DNA of 64,000 nucleotides. It comes from Eunapius fragilis. Lineage: Eukaryota; Porifera; Demospongiae; Spongillida; Spongillidae. The position numbers were made by a program, and so were the translations under genes. The notes beneath the pieces are model-generated. The model was not told where the DNA came from. It worked only from the letters and a program-made list of their open reading frames with translations, and searched no databases. This document shows positions 38,201-53,241 of this stretch, one piece after another (within the stretch, counting starts at the first letter, position 1; every line of letters starts with the position of its first letter). The DNA lies in the NCBI GenBank assembly GCA_963681505.1, contig OY811976.1, positions 7,940,149-8,004,148 of the forward strand, in the 5' to 3' direction.

Positions 38201-41200
38201 TCTGTTCAGGATATGCCTGACTGGCAGAGGTGTTACAGTACACAGTGTATGCAGTGATGATGCCATTCTTTGGTATGGGTGGAGACCACAGAGTAGACAG
38301 TTGGTTAGGTGAACCAGGAACAGTGGACACAGAGAAGTTCAGAGGTGATGATGGAACTGTATAATGAATGCAGTCATTCATATTTATTGGTAGTGTTCAA
38401 TTCCTTATTAATCATAAACACTAGCACAGCACTTTTGTGCAAATGTACTCGAAACACGCCACAGTATGTGAACACAAAAGAAATGGTAGTTTCCATAAAT
38501 TCTATATGCAAATGGAATTCTCTATTAACGTTGAATGTGATATTGTTTTCGATTTGGAAGTCATTTTGCATAGCTGTATGACAACTACCAGCCTCATCCT
38601 TTTAACAAAATGATGCCAAAAAATGTTTCTAAGGGAGTACAGTAATAACAGCAAACACACATCTCACATCCCTTGGCATTGATCTGCTAGCATGTGCACA
38701 GCTACACACAATACTAACTTGTAGCCTGATCACATTTAATTGTGCTCAAATGAATGAAGCATCACAGAAGCAGTACGCATCCTGACATAGCATATCAAGT
38801 CACTTGCAAGTCTTAGTCTTCTGTGTTGGAGACATATAATGCACTCACCTGATTGATCAGTCGTTGCAGTAGCTACAGTTGAGAGGCTTCCTTCCCCCAC
38901 AGATGTGTTAGCACTCACATAGCAATTGTAGTTGGTGTATGGGTTGAGTCCAGTGATTGTAGCACCCAGTGTTGTCCCATTCACTACAGATCTGAGAGTG
39001 GCCACGTTTGGTCCAATGATCTGTTCAGGATATGCCTGACTGGAAGAGGTGTTACAGTACACAGTGTATGCAGTGATGATGCCATTCTTTGGTATGGGTG
39101 TAAACCACTGAGCAGAAAGTCGGTTAGGTGATCCAGGAACAGTGGACGAAGAAAAACCCCGTGGCGATGATGGAGCTGTAAATCAAATGCGAAATATATC
39201 AATTCATTGAGATAACTAATGCAATAATTAGGCTGTGTGTGGTAATGCCAAATGATATTTCTAGATGACTAGTTTAGCATTGGAGGTTGTAGTTAACTGT
39301 GCATTCAAGGTAACAAACACTATCATTCAAATCTATTATGTTTATACAGCAGAATCATTCATTTCTAATAGTACATCGTACTCTAACAGAGATGATGCGA
39401 GATGTGGAATGAAATAACATACACAACAGTTGCATACTTCCTGACATATTACAAGGCCCCCACAGGTCTTAGTCTTATGTGTTGAAGACATATAATGCAC
39501 TCACTTGATTCATCAGTCATTGCAGTAGCTACAGTTGAGAGGCTTCCTTCCCCCACAGATGTGTTAGCACTCCCATAGCAATTGTAGTTGGTGTATGGGT
39601 TGAGTCCAGTGATTGTTGCAGCCAGTGTCATTCCATTCACTACAGATCTGAGAGTGGCCACGTTTGGTCCAATCACCTGTTCAGGATATGCCTGATTGGC
39701 AGAGGTGTTACAGTACACAGTGTATGCAGTGATGATGCCATTCTTTGGTATGGGTGTAAACCACTGAGCAGAAAGTCGGTTAGGTGATCCAGGAACAGTG
39801 GACGAAGAAAAACCCCGTGGCGATGATGGAGCTGTAAATCAAATGCGAAATATATGAATTCATTGAGATAACTAATGCAATAATTAGGCTGTGTGAGGTA
39901 ATGCCAAATGATATTTCTAGATGACTAGTTTAGCATTGGAGGTTGTAGTTAACTGTGCATTCAAGGTAACAAAAAAACACTATCATTCAAATCTTATACA
40001 GCAGAATTTTTTATTTCTAATAGTACATCGTACTCTAACAGAGAAGATGCGAGATGTGGAATGAAATAACATACACATCAGTTGCACACTTCCTGACATA
40101 TTACAAGGCCCCCACAGGTCTTAGTCTTATGTGTTGAAGACATACAATGCACTCACTTGATTCATCAGTCATTGCAGTAGCTACAGTTGAGAGGCTTCCT
40201 TCCCCCACAGATGTGTTAGCACTCCCATAGCAATTGTAGTTGGTGTATGGGTTGAGTCCAGTGATTGTTGCAGCCAGTGTCATTCCATTCACTACAGATC
40301 TGAGAGTGGCCACGTTTGGTCCAATCACCTGTTCAGGATATGCCTGATTGGCAGAGGTGTTACAGTACACAGTGTATGCAGTGATGATGCCATTCTTTGG
40401 TATGGGTGTAAACCACTGAGCAGAAAGTCGGTTAGGTGATCCAGGAACAGTGGACGAAGAAAAACCCCGTGGCGATGATGGAGCTGTAAATCAAATGCAA
40501 AATATATCAATTCATTGAGATAACTAATGCAATAATTAGGCTGTGTGTGGTAATGCCAAATGATATTTTTAGATGACTAGTTTAGCATTGGAGGTTGTAG
40601 GTAACTGTGCATTCAAGGTAACAAACAAACACTATCATTCAAATCTATTATACAGCAGAATCTTTCATTTCTAATAGTACATCGTACTCTAACAGAGATG
40701 ATGCGAGATGTGGAATGAAATAACATACACAACAGTTGCATACTTCCTGACATATTACAAGGCCCCCACAGGTCTTAGTCATATGTGTTGAAGACATATA
40801 ATGCACTCACTTGATTCATCAGTCGTTGCAGTAGCTGCAGTTGAGAGGCTTCCTTCCCCCACAGATGTGTTAGCACTCACATAGCAATTGTAGTTGGTGT
40901 ATGGGTTGAGTCCAGTGATTGTTGCAGCCAGTGTCATTCCATTCACTACAGATCTGAGAGTGGCCACGTTTGGTCCAATCACCTGTTCAGGATATGCCTG
41001 ATTGGCAGAGGTGTTACAGTACACAGTGTATGCAGTAATGATGCCATTCTTTGGTATGGGTGTAAACCACTGAGCAGAAAGTCGGTTAGGTGATCCAGGA
41101 ACAGTGGACGAAGAAAAACCCCGTGGCGATGATGGAGCTGTAAATCAAATGCAAAATATATCAATTCATTGAGATAACTAATGCAATAATTAGGCTGTGT

Positions 41201-44200
41201 GTGGTAATGCCAAATGATATTTCTAGATGACTAGTTTAGCATTGGAGGTTGTAGTTAACTGTGCATTCAAGGTAACAAAAAAACACTATCATTCAAATCT
41301 TATACAGCAGAATCTTTCATTTCTAATAGTACATCGTACTCTAACAGAGATGATGCGAGATGTGGAATGAAATAACATACACAACAGTTGCATACTTCCT
41401 GACATATTACAAGCCCCCACTTGTCTTTGTCATATGTGTTGAAGACATATAATGCACTCACTTGATTCATCAGTCGTTGCAGTAGCTGCAGTTGAGAGGC
41501 TTCCTTCCCCCACAGATGTGTTAGCACTCACATAGCAATTGTAGTTGGTGTATGGGTTGAGTCCAGTGATTGTTGCAGCCAGTGTCATTCCATTCACTAC
41601 AGATCTGAGAGTGGCCACGTTTGGTCCAATCACCTGTTCAGGATATGCCTGATTGGCAGAGGTGTTACAGTACACAGTATATGCAGTGATGATGCCATTT
41701 TGTTGTATGGGTGGGGACCACAGAGCAAACAGTTGGTAAGGTGAGCCAGGAACAGTAGACACACGAAAGTTAACAGGTGATGATGGAGCTGAAATTCAAA
41801 GATTGAATACAAAGTAAGTGAAGTACAATATTGCCATAGGCAATACTTAGCGAGAAGTAAATTTCAACTCAGATGATTTGCAATGTACAAGCTAAAGAAG
41901 AAGTAAGCTGGGCAGGTAGATGTTTACAGCGTTGCACTAAGTAATCAAAATACTTGGGCACTGATTGCGAGTCATTTTATTTAAAGATGCTTATATATTA
42001 TAGGCAGCATGCTTCAGTCAATATATGATGACTTTTGTGTAGTTAATGGTACAGCCTAACTCGTGTGATGTACAAATTCTTTTCTATTTTGCAAACCATT
42101 TCACTTTTACCTTACAAACATCAGAGCTTATGTCACAGTATGAATCACACGCACACAACATGTGATTTGTGTCATTGAAGCAAAGTAGAGCATTAATTGA
42201 TGAATCTTATCTTAGTCTTATGTGTTGGAGACACATAATGTACTCACTTGATTCATCAGTCCTTGCAGTAGCTACAGTTGAGGGGCTTCCTTCCCCCACA
42301 GATGTGTTAGCAGTCACATAGCAGTCATAGTTGGTGTATGGGTTGAGCCCAGTGATTGTAGCAGTCAGTGTTGTCCCATTCACTACAGATCTGACTGTGG
42401 CCAAATTTGGTCCAATCATCTGTTCAGGATATGCCTGACTGGCAGAGGTGTTACAGTACACAGTGTATGCAGTGATGATGCCATTCTTTGGTATGGGTAG
42501 AGACCACAGAGCAGACAGTTGGTTAGGTGAACCAGGAACAGTGGACACATACAGGTTCAGAGGTGATGATGGAACTGTGTAATGAATACAGTCATTCATA
42601 TTTATTGGTAGTGTACAATTCCTTTAATCATACAATCCTACACTAGCACAGCACTTTCGCATATGTACTTGAAACACGCCTTGTTTTCTATTGGGAAGTC
42701 ATTTTGCATAGCTGCATGACAACTACCAGCCTCATCCTTTTAACAAAATGATGCCAAAAAATGTTTCTATGGGAGTACAGTAGTAACAGCAAACACACAT
42801 CTCACATCCCTTGGTATTGATCTGCTAGCATGTGCTCAGCTACACACAATACTAACTTATAGCCTAATCACATTTAATTGTACTCATATGATTGAAGCAT
42901 CACAGAAGCAGTACGCATCCTAATATAGTATAACAAGGCACTTGCAAGTCTTAGTCTTGTGTGTTGGAAACATGTAATTTACTCACTTGATTGATCAGTC
43001 GTTGCAGTAGCTACAGTTGAGAGGCTTCCTTCCCCCACAGATGTGTTAGCAGTCACATAGCAGTCATAGTTGGTGTATGGGTTGAGTCCAGTGATTGTAG
43101 CACCCAGTGTTGTCCCATTCACTACAGATCTGAGAGTGGCCACGTTTGGTCCAATTATCTGTTCAGGATATGCCTGAATGGCAGAGGTGTTACAGTACAC
43201 AGTGTATGCAGTGATGATGCCATTCTTTGGTATGGGTGGAGACCACATAGCAGACAGTTGGTTAGGTGATTCAGGAACAGTGGACACAGAAAAGTTCAGA
43301 GGTGATGATGGAGCTGTATAATGAATACAGTTATTCATATTTTAAACCGGTGTCTCAATCAATCACTGAATCATTTTTTGGACCACTGACACTCAACTTA
43401 TTCACACACCTAGCATGACTATTACCCCAAATAATGCATGGCATTTATGGCAAGGTACTTTGGTACACCAAAGTACTTTGCCCGTTGCCAAAAATGCCAT
43501 GCATACCTTCTACTCAACCTTCCAAGCAGGAGCAGAGAAGTTTAAGTTTAACTACCATAGTATTGACAGCCATAGATTGAACAATTTGACATGCAAGATT
43601 TATCATAGAGCAATGGTCTAGTATGAAGTGCTGAAGAAGTGTTAACCATTCGTTAGTTATAGCGATTCAAACATATCTTAAACAACATAATATTTTTAAA
43701 AAGGAAACACATAATAACTATCAATTAAGGTTAGTTAATGATCTTGGAATGCTCTGCTAAGGATTGCCCTGATGTTGGCCAAGCGCCAGGTTTATATAAT
43801 ATCATTATTATTTATATCAATAACAAAACGACATTTTGTCATGAACTGTCGCATATATATACATGCATTACAGTTCCATTGAAACAGAAATTGTAGGATA
43901 TGAAAGTGAAGTAAAACCTATCACACTTGCACTCTTCCTGACAAATTACAAGGCACTCACAGGTTTTAGTCTTATGCGTGTGAAACATATATCGCACTCA
44001 CTTGATTCATCAGTCCTTGCAGTAGCTACATTCGACATATCAGGAGTCAGCCCTTCCAGAATAATCAACACATAGCAATCATAGTTGGTGTATGGGTTGA
44101 GTCCAGTGATTATGGTATTAAATGTTGGCCAATTCACTTTAGATCTGAGTGTGGCCTCATTTGATCCAATCATCTGTTCAGGATATGGCTGACTGGCAGA

Positions 44201-44956
44201 GGTGGAACAGAAGACTTTGTATTCAAGAATAATATTATTCATAGATTCTTCCCAGACTGCCATAAGTTCGTTTGGTTCTCCACTAATTGATGTCAAAGTG
44301 AATCCAGATTCTGTGTAAGCATAAAAATTACACATCATAAAAATTTGAGTTAGTATAGTACATCACAACATTAGAAGTCAAAAGTACTTTTAAAATCTCT
44401 TTGCCAATCAAATTATTAGACACATGTAAATCTCGAACTCCATAAAATAACTCAATTCCCCATCCTTTTCGTTTTTAGTCAATTAGTTCTGAGCTAAAAT
44501 TTACACATTGGTATCATTTGAAATTACTTTTTTTTTTTGCTTCCTGCGATTTAGAAGCATACATTTATTCAGAGAGTGCATAATTCCTTTAATCATACAA
44601 TCCTACACTAGCACAGTACTTACGTGCATGTGTACTTGAAACACACCACAGCATGAACAAAACAGAAATGGTAGGCTCCATAGCGTGACTGTGCACACTC
44701 TTCATTTGTAATTGTTGGATAAATACCGTTACGCGCTTACGAACTCAATCTATGAATGGTGGAAGTGAAAGGGAATGAGCATTAAATGGTACACAGGAAG
44801 AAGTTTGCTTGACACATATTAAAAAAAAAAAACTGAACGTACCTCCCCCAGTGGCAGTGTAGCGGGGGAAGGCAAACCCTGCCTGCATTTGTATATAGTA
44901 CGTGTTTTCTGGCTTACTGATTACTATACTGATAGATCGATGCTGGTTTGCCACAC
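35262..44956 (-). CDS. Receptor FN3 exons, assembly-duplicate copy
   Basis: Exons 5'-3' are 44956-44843, 44310-44002, 43313-42987, 42574-42248, 41788-41462, 41137-40811, 40483-40157, 39831-39505, 39175-38849, 38356-38030, 37409-37113, 36662-36336 and 35588-35262. They are the same exons as 29523-19829 shifted by 15,433, with no difference noticed. If this copy were real it would place a second 12-domain array upstream of the first, separated by several kb of transposon sequence. The simpler reading is that it is the same locus shown twice. Confidence 0.55.
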
Positions 44957-44976
44957 CTACACACACACACACACGC

Positions 44977-45071
<95 letters not shown>

Positions 45072-45290
45072 CAGCCACACCGCCATGTGTACAATTACCC
45101 TAAGACCCTAGTGTGACCATTAGCCCTACCCTAAGAACCTACCCCTAACAAAGGCTATTATCGTAGCTCTTATTAGGCAACCCACATTTGGAATCAGGAA
45201 ATCTACACTGGCAAATAATTTGTGTATGTATGAGCGTTAGCACCTTCGCTTGCGTTACGGATGGTATAAACACCAGAGGCGCATATATAT

Positions 45291-45685
45291 ATAAGTAACG
45301 AAAAACATTCTCTAACGAGAAAGTTGGTGGGAATAGGAATTGGGGGTAAAAGTGGTGTAAAAAGGAAGGGAACAAGGTTTTGGGAAAAGAAAAATGCAGG
45401 CAAAAATCTTGCACATGTAAATGTAACAGAACCAAAAGAAGTGCTAAATATAGGATTTTTGTCTCATTTTTCTTTTCCCAAAACCTTGTTCCCTTCACTT
45501 TTGCCCTTTCGGCCATCCATTTTGAAATGACAGAAGCCCGAGTCCGAACCATGTCTAGGTTTGCAGGCTGCATTGTTCACATTTCTAAGGTCAGACATGG
45601 ATCATAACTGTGCCGCACGGAAATCGTCCACTAACTATGAAACCTAGACATGGTTCGGACTCGGGCCTATGTCATTTCAAAATGG
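45291..45685. mobile_element. Duplicate of the MITE and foldback at 29,862-30,256
   Basis: Sequence is the same as the first copy at offset 15,429: the diverged palindromic MITE (45,291-45,509) followed by the foldback with 46-bp arms (45,517-45,685). Confidence 0.7.
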
Positions 45686-47058
45686 AGGACCGACACAATT
45701 TGGACGATGTTTATCACCGTCAAGTGTAAGGTAAACGCTGACGTTGCCTATGTTGAAGGATGTTTTTACTAAATGCACACCGAATTTCCGCGGTTGGAGA
45801 CGAGCGGTTCGAAAGATATGGCTGTCCCGAACCAGGTCAGTTATATGACCTTGTCACAAGTAATTCATGTCAGTGCGATGCTGCACAGTACATATTCCTG
45901 GAAAGGAATGGTAGTCCTACAAAAGTTTGAAAAAGGTAAGCGCTAGCGTAAATGGTTACTGAGTTACGGTGATTTTAAAAAGTACCCAATTTTTTTCAAT
46001 CTCGCGCGTTGGGGGCGGAGGGGGGGGCAGGTATTTTGTAGTACAATTATATCTGCAACTCTTAATAGCGGCACAATATCAGGGGTATACCTACAAAGAA
46101 AGGCTAACGCGCATTCGTTTTGAATAGCAGAACGAAACCGTAGGGAGGGGGGGGGGGGGGTTGCAGTTACCACTGACAGGTGCATTTAGTAAACCTGACG
46201 TCGCATAAGGTGTGTGGCTACGGTATTGTGATTTTGAATGGGAATGTCGGCTTTTCAAAGTGAGCTTTCGAACGTTGTGTTTTGACTGGTACAGGTTCTT
46301 TTCAGAAGATACTAAAAATTCCTACGCGTCTAGTGCAAAGCAAGGTCGTTGTTAGGTCACACCAAACTAATCTTTAGTTTCTGGTCCTCCACATAATATT
46401 TAATATTTATAGCATTCGGGCGGGTGATTAGGACTTCAGGACTGCATTATTAGGGCTACATGTACATCAAATTGATTCAATTTCACCTGCTTTTATAACA
46501 TTCTAAAACATACTATATACGGCTTGTTTTATTTTTGTCCTTTTCCATTTCTATTCTTCTAGGAAGGCTCGAACGGTTCTTGCGGGGGCGTGGTCGGGAT
46601 GGGTTCCCATTCCTCCCTAGCGAGGGCATGAGTGGGGGCTGTAAGCCTACCCAGAAACTTTGCAGCTTTAGCATTTGTAAATTCTTGAAACTGTTACTAT
46701 GGCGTTGCATGGGCGCTGCAGGGTTAATTCCAAACATCAATTTGATGCGTGACAACAGTGCATAGCTATACTTGTTATAAACTGACATGCAGCATTGAAT
46801 TATCTATAAGTCCAGCGGTCTTCATACTACTACTGATCATAGTACGCTATCATTAGAGCGCCTTTCATGCAGTTCTAATTTCTGTTCAAACAGGGTTCGA
46901 TGCCTGTGGTTGACGTAGAATGCTCCGATCCTTGTACTGGTTACCATTTGTGGCCTGGCTGATGTTTAGTATGAAAAGATCACTTTCAGGCTTGTTCAAA
47001 AAATAAGACTACAGCTCACTCGGGTCATGTGAATATGATTGTGTATATGAATATATGT

Positions 47059-48684
47059 ATGGACAGGGTCTGAGAAAATGTCGTATCGCTATATATATAT
47101 ATAAAAGTTATAAAAATGATTCACTTTAAAATCGCTACATCTCCCGAACCGTAAATGCTATTGACTTCCTATTTTCAACACTTCATACTACATCATTTCT
47201 CTTTGGTAAAATAAATTTTGGGCTCTTGCATTAGCTTCGTGCCAGTGTTGCAACGTCCGATACCCCCTTGGGGTTCAAACTGGCCATATCTTTCGGCAGG
47301 ACATCTCAATTAACTTCAAATTCGGTTTATACGCAGAGGGGTCCTGTACCTATCGATTTGTCCTGTTCGTTAATTTTTACTTGATCCGTTACGGAGATAC
47401 AGCTGTGCAAAGTAATTGCACATTTCTCGTTCATTTCGCGCCATTAACCTACTACAACCTGGTTCCCGCTACTCCGAGCACATGAATATACAATAACCTC
47501 CCGTGCCCATGCCACTACATGTACAACTGAAGTACCACCGTTAATATACGTTCTTACAAACGTCAGTGGTTCTCTTCTATAACGAACAAGATTCGTTAAG
47601 CGATCAAAATGCGTGGGATTCAGCTACCATCACCATACAAAACACGGTACGTACTATCAGTACCGATACGCGCGCACAACAATATGTGTCCCTGTCGATT
47701 CGGTCATACTCTTTGGGTGCCACTCATTGCGTGGCCATTTATAGGCTCACAACCTATAACAGTACGTCAGAGCCATGAGATATAGTGCACGGTGTATCAG
47801 CTAGGCTATGGGAGAGGCGTGGTCGATTTAAAGACCATGCAGCGCAGCTAGGCTGGAACGCATGTAACCCTTCCTTATTGTCGGGATTTGCGTTCTGCTG
47901 GCACATATATTTTAAACGCCCACCGTTTTTCATTTCATCTGCATGGCTGGCACACACATACACCCATGAACCAACACATACACACGTCTCACGTCACACT
48001 TATACACACTCTTTCCACTATTCTTTCCCCTTGCTGTACACCCTGTAAATTGCTATGTGCTACATGCATGGATTCACTATAAGCTTTGTCTATTTGAACT
48101 TTTTTTGGTTACAGTGCTTTCACTGGCTTACTATCCAACTATTTATATTCTGACTGATGTGTTTTTCACGTGTGTAACTGGATTGTGTGTTTTATACACT
48201 GTGGTATAGGAGCATGGGGGCCATGGGGGCAAAGGCCCCAACAATTTTTTCAGAGGAAGGCCCCCCTCCCAACCCCTCCCCCCATTGGTTGTATGTACTG
48301 GGTTAATGTGTTGTATGTACTGGACTATTTGTTCCTGTCTCACAGTACCTGCCACATCATGACGTACCATGCCTCATGTCCCATATTCCATAACATGCAT
48401 CCATTTACACACTCACACACTAATACAGACACAAATCACTATAAACGCTGAAGATATGAGTGTGTACCATTGAGAGGTTTAAAAAGACATAGGACGTACT
48501 ATTTATTACCTTCCTTTGTTATATAAAATTTCCAGGGCCCTGATCTTTATCTTTAGGGATAAAGCAGGAATAAATATTCCTGCCGGGCTTATATACAAAA
48601 GTAGGTTTAAAGAGTAGTAGATCTACATGTAATATCACAAAAGATAAATAGCACAGATTCCTAGAAGGGGCCCATGTATAATGC

Positions 48685-48739
<55 letters not shown>

Positions 48740-49568
48740 ACACACACACACACACACTCACACATGCACACACATACACGTATACACACACACACACAAA
48801 CCAGTGCTACTTAGAATTAGTGGTTCTGGTGGGTATGAATGTCAGTTTGCTATGACCAGATGCAAAGCCACCCATGGAAGTCACCCATGGAATGTTGATT
48901 TACACGAGATGGTGGCAAATAGATAGGCTAATGCCTTTGTGTTTAGGACTCTGCCATTAAGAGACATATGGTCACATACCCACCTGAGGATCAGAGCACT
49001 TGGTGTCATATTTTATGAATTTTTTTGGATCTGGGGCAGTGCCGCTTCCAAACATGTTACAGACCTGTGAGTTCCATAGGCTTTTGCATTTGGTCATATG
49101 TGTAGCAAACATGACAGTCATCCTCACCAGAACCACTAATCCTAAGTAGCATTGGAATTTCCGTATGTGTTTGTGTGTGTGTGTGTATGTGTGTGTGTAT
49201 GTGTGTGTATTTGTGTATGTGAGTGTATGTATGTCTACGTAGCATTGGAATCTTTCTTTGCAATTTATTTTTTGTAATGTGTTGACAAGCTACTTCTAGA
49301 TCTGCTCACCTAGAGATGGAAGCCTTGCATACAAGTAATAAAGACATTCTCTATGAGAAAGTTGATGGCATATAGGATTGGATGGCAAAAGGAAGAAAAC
49401 AAGGGTCTACTAAGGGGAATGTAATGCACACACAGTTCAACAACACAATGTCCTACAAATGTGCTAAATATAGGGCTATTACATATTTCCTTTTTACACC
49501 TATATTGCCTTTTAAAAAAAAATCATATATACCAACTTTCTCACAAAGAATGTTTTTTTTTTACTTGT
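47059..49568 (+). repeat. Duplicate of the 2.2-kb repeat and MITE at 31,630-34,141
   Basis: Offset is 15,429 to the CA tract near 48.7 kb and 15,427 after it. It contains the 2.2-kb repeat arm and the diverged MITE (49,331-49,568). Confidence 0.8.
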
Positions 49569-49983
49569 TCCATCAGTTCTTTTTCTTCATGAGATAGAAC
49601 ATAACAAATTTAGAGTATTTTGAAATAAGACCATTTGGTGTTACACAGTTTAGGAGGGGTATACTGTGTGGAGGAGGAGGGGGGGTGTCTCCTGGATGGA
49701 ATGGTAAAAAGGGGGAAGGAGATCCCTACGTAGAAGTGTGACATCTATGGAAGAGGGGGTGCCCTGATGTGGAGGAGCAAGGGGCACCTGCTGTGAAGTG
49801 GGTGGGAAATCCCATGTGAAAGAGGTGTCTACTGGTGGGGATGGAAGCCCTGATGTGGAGGAGCAAGTAACATGCATCCATTGGTGGCCTTGTAGTGCCA
49901 TGGGTGTCCCAACATAAAGGGGCTAGCTTAGTGTCCACTGGTGGAGGTCCGGATACAGCTTGCTAAGCTTTTTCAAGACCACC

Positions 49984-50117
<134 letters not shown>

Positions 50118-50243
50118 TGTAGCATTGGTACCTTTCTTTCTCTGAGGATTTTATTTTTTGTGCAAGCTACTTAGGAAGCCTTGCATAAGTGGCAGTGGCT
50201 AGCCTATTGGAACCACTGTACAGTTTATACAGAGCATTCACTG

Positions 50244-51040
50244 ACATGGCTTCTATTTACCCAATGGGTATACACGCAGCACTGAGTTGGTACACAACAG
50301 AGATGAAGCTTCAGGACTAGTATGCAGCTATATATACAAGAGCACCTTGATGGGGACATGACATTTGAGCCCATCCCCCCCCCACCCCCCCCCTCCCACA
50401 TCATTCCAACTCTTTCATGACCACTATCAGCTGAAATAGAGGAGTCTTTAAAACCCTCCCAATGAAGCACAGTCTGAATTTGAGTACAGTTAATGGTATA
50501 TGGGACATGTATAGTGGAGCCTCATGGGGGCCTCTGACAAACGTATTGTGACATTTGCCCCCACGACCCCCGTGCCTCCTACCCCACTGACACCAGTCCA
50601 ATACATGCATACTGCATACTGGTCTGTTGATACCATGCATGTGTCTACTGCAATTCTAACGCATATGATCCTTTAATTCTGGGAGGCGATGATTGTTATT
50701 ACAGGGGTTCGTACAGGTTATCATTAGTTGTGTGTGACACATGCATGCACCAAATTTGTGAACCCCTCCTTTTGGTGTGTGACATGTAAGTATATATTGT
50801 ATCTGCATTGCTAAAGAGATCAGGATATTATCAGTTGTCATTGCTATTGAGATCAGGATCTACGTTCCACCACACAAGGTAAGTTCAGATCTCAGTCAAA
50901 AAAAAAAACTTTACTAGCCAGGTTTCATGACAATCAATTTGACCACTTGTACCCTCATCTCATCTCCAGCCAACCGTGCCCATCTGTTATTGACTTATTC
51001 TTAGCTTGATCTTAAAACGGTGACTTCGAATGTACACATC
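50244..51040. other. Unique sequence after the overlap; repeat debris
   Basis: No gene seen. It has C-rich runs at 50,378-50,397. The block TTTGCCCCCACGACCCCCGT near 50,550 recurs near 52,275. In a corrected assembly this would directly follow 34,812. Confidence 0.4.
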
Positions 51041-51044
51041 CTCA

Positions 51045-51510
51045 CAGGTACATGTACATTGCCCTCACTGCCCTGACCACCAGCTGGCCATGGATCCTCT
51101 GGGGCATCATGCCGTGAGGGTGGTGATGTTGTTGTGTGCCACAATGCCCTGAGAGATGTTTTTGCCTAATTCTGTCATAGGGCTCGGCTGGGTGGGCAAC
51201 TTGAAGTAGGTCACGGGTCTAAGGTGATGGTACAAATAGCTGGCCAGCGGACATCCTGGTTGACTTGCAAGCCAGCTGCTTTTGATTTAACTGTAGTCTC
51301 TAAGCTTAACTCCGAGACATTGAACAAAGTAGGAGCTACAGGTGCATCAGCAGCTGGTAATGCCGAAGCTCACAAACATATGGCCAACAATCAGAAGTGC
51401 AGAGAGCTAGGTTGGATCTACATCCCCTTGGCAATAGAGACCTATGGTTGTTGGGGTGTCATTTCACATGAAACAGGACCACCCTCAAACCATCACCATC
51501 TCATATCCTT
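51045..51510 (+). pseudogene. Retroelement protein C-terminal fragment, part 1
   Basis: Plus-strand frames read CPHCPDHQLAMDPLGHHA, then CHNALRDVFA and FCHRARLGGQLEVGHG, then PAAFDLTVVSKLNSETL, KCRELGWIYIPLAIETYGCW. This order (C-x2-C, DPLGHHA, HN.LRD, FC.RA, AFD.TV, ELGW..IPLA.ETYG) is that of a C-terminal region I associate with reverse-transcriptase ORFs in sponges and cnidarians, perhaps nuclease-like. Frameshifts and a stop after DVFA break it. Homology is from memory and should be searched. Confidence 0.65.
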
Positions 51511-51989
51511 ACACAACTTTCCATATATATTTTCCCTTCAACTACACTCAATTGCTGCATATTTGTATACCCCAAGTCAGTTTAGTTTATAAAATGCAAC
51601 CATTTGAATAATTTAGCACTTCAAATGGAGATTTCTATAGGGTCTCTACCAGATTTTGTACAGTAACTTGCTCTGTAACTTGCTCTGTATCATAGATGCT
51701 AGCACATGCAACAAAAAGCAATGCAGATTTTGCATATAATAATGTTAATATATATATATGTATCGACAATTATAGCAGCAAAAATAACATACTCCCAATT
51801 ACACTAATTTTTTAATGAGTTGCTCATTATATCGCTAGATCGCTTTGCTTTATATTTTCTTGGGATTCATATGCATTGGGTTGGGAGGCCTGCTTTAGGT
51901 ATGTGGGTCCTAGTTAGCCACTCATGGTGGAGTGTATGTTGCGTTGACCTTGCATTTTGTGTATATTCAAAGATGCTGTTGAAATGTGT

Positions 51990-52066
51990 ACCTTGGCGTG
52001 GTTTGAACCACTGACCAAGCACTGTGATTACACCGATGTAACCACTGTGCCAATCTGACCACCCCC
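51990..52066 (-). ncRNA. tRNA-like sequence, possible SINE head
   Basis: On the minus strand TTGGCACAGTGG resembles a polymerase III box A and, about 50 bases on, GGTTCAAACC resembles box B inside a small stem (GTGG...CCAC). The 5' GGTGGTC does not pair with the sequence after box B, so an intact tRNA is unlikely. A tRNA-derived SINE or tRNA pseudogene fits better. Confidence 0.4.
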
Positions 52067-52329
52067 TACCCCCTCCCATTTAGGGAAAGAGCCATGCTTT
52101 ATGGGACATCACATGCCATAAAAAGGGGTGCAAAATTGGAAGTAATTAAACGGACAGTTGATATAACACACACAATTTAAAATTAAAATAGGAGGGTCAG
52201 TATAATAATACAATAGAAACTGAACAACTAATAATGTTGCTGGCGATGTGCAAGTTTAGGGCATGACCACGGCATTTGCCCCCACGGCCCCCGTGCTTCC
52301 TACCCCACTGACACCAGCCTAATACATGC

Positions 52330-53100
52330 AACACACAGTCCAGTTACATGCATGAAAAACACATCAGTGACATGGAGGCCTTTGGACATGACCATGTAGA
52401 GGAGGCCATGGGAATGAGCATACAGTGGTGGGCATGAGTCTGACAAGACATACTACCATTTTGTGCTGATACAATTATGACCACTAAAGAAATAGAAGGT
52501 AATGGAATATTTGCACATGTAGGACCAAACATAAAGAGAATGAATCTGAATATAAATAGTTGAGAAAGAGGTTGTATATTAGGCCAGTGAAAGCACTGTA
52601 ACCGAAAGACATAGAAAAAAAAGTTCAAATTGACAAAGCATATGAGTGAATCCATGTAGCACATAACATAACAATTTACAGGGTTTACAGCAAGGGGAAA
52701 AGAGTAGTGTCTTATGGTGGAAAGAGTGTGAATAGTCATGACATGAGACATGTGTATGTTCATGGGTGTGGTTCATGGGTGTGTGTGTGCCAGCCATGCA
52801 GATGAAATGAAAAACGGTGGGCATTAAAAATATATGTGCCAGCAGAACGCAAATCCCGACAATAAGGAAGGGTTACATGTGTTCCAGCCTAGCTGCGCTG
52901 CATGTATCTTTAATTCGACCACGCCTCTCCCATAGCCTAGCTGATACACCATGCACTATATCTCATGGCTCTGACGTACTGTTATAGGTTGTGAGCCTAT
53001 AAATGGCCACGCAATGAGTGGCACCCAAAGAGTATGACCGAATCGACAGGGACACGATTTCTACATGATGTTATGCGCGCGTATCGGTACTGGTAGTACG
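52330..53100 (-). repeat. Second, diverged copy of part of the 2.2-kb repeat
   Basis: In reverse orientation it matches about 32,220-32,760: TACGTACCAGTACCGATAC-type start, CTATAAATGGCCACGCAATG and TGCCAGCAGAACGCAAATCC. About 190 extra bases (52,380-52,570) have no counterpart in the left arm. It adjoins the right arm at 53,110, so two units lie in tandem. Confidence 0.7.
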
Positions 53101-53109
53101 TACCGTACA

Positions 53110-53204
53110 ATCCTTGTCAGACATTACAAAAATATATTGCACATCCTCCAAGAAAGAAAAGTTCCAATGCTACACACACAAACACTCATACTCACTCTCA
53201 CACA

Positions 53205-53241
<37 letters not shown>

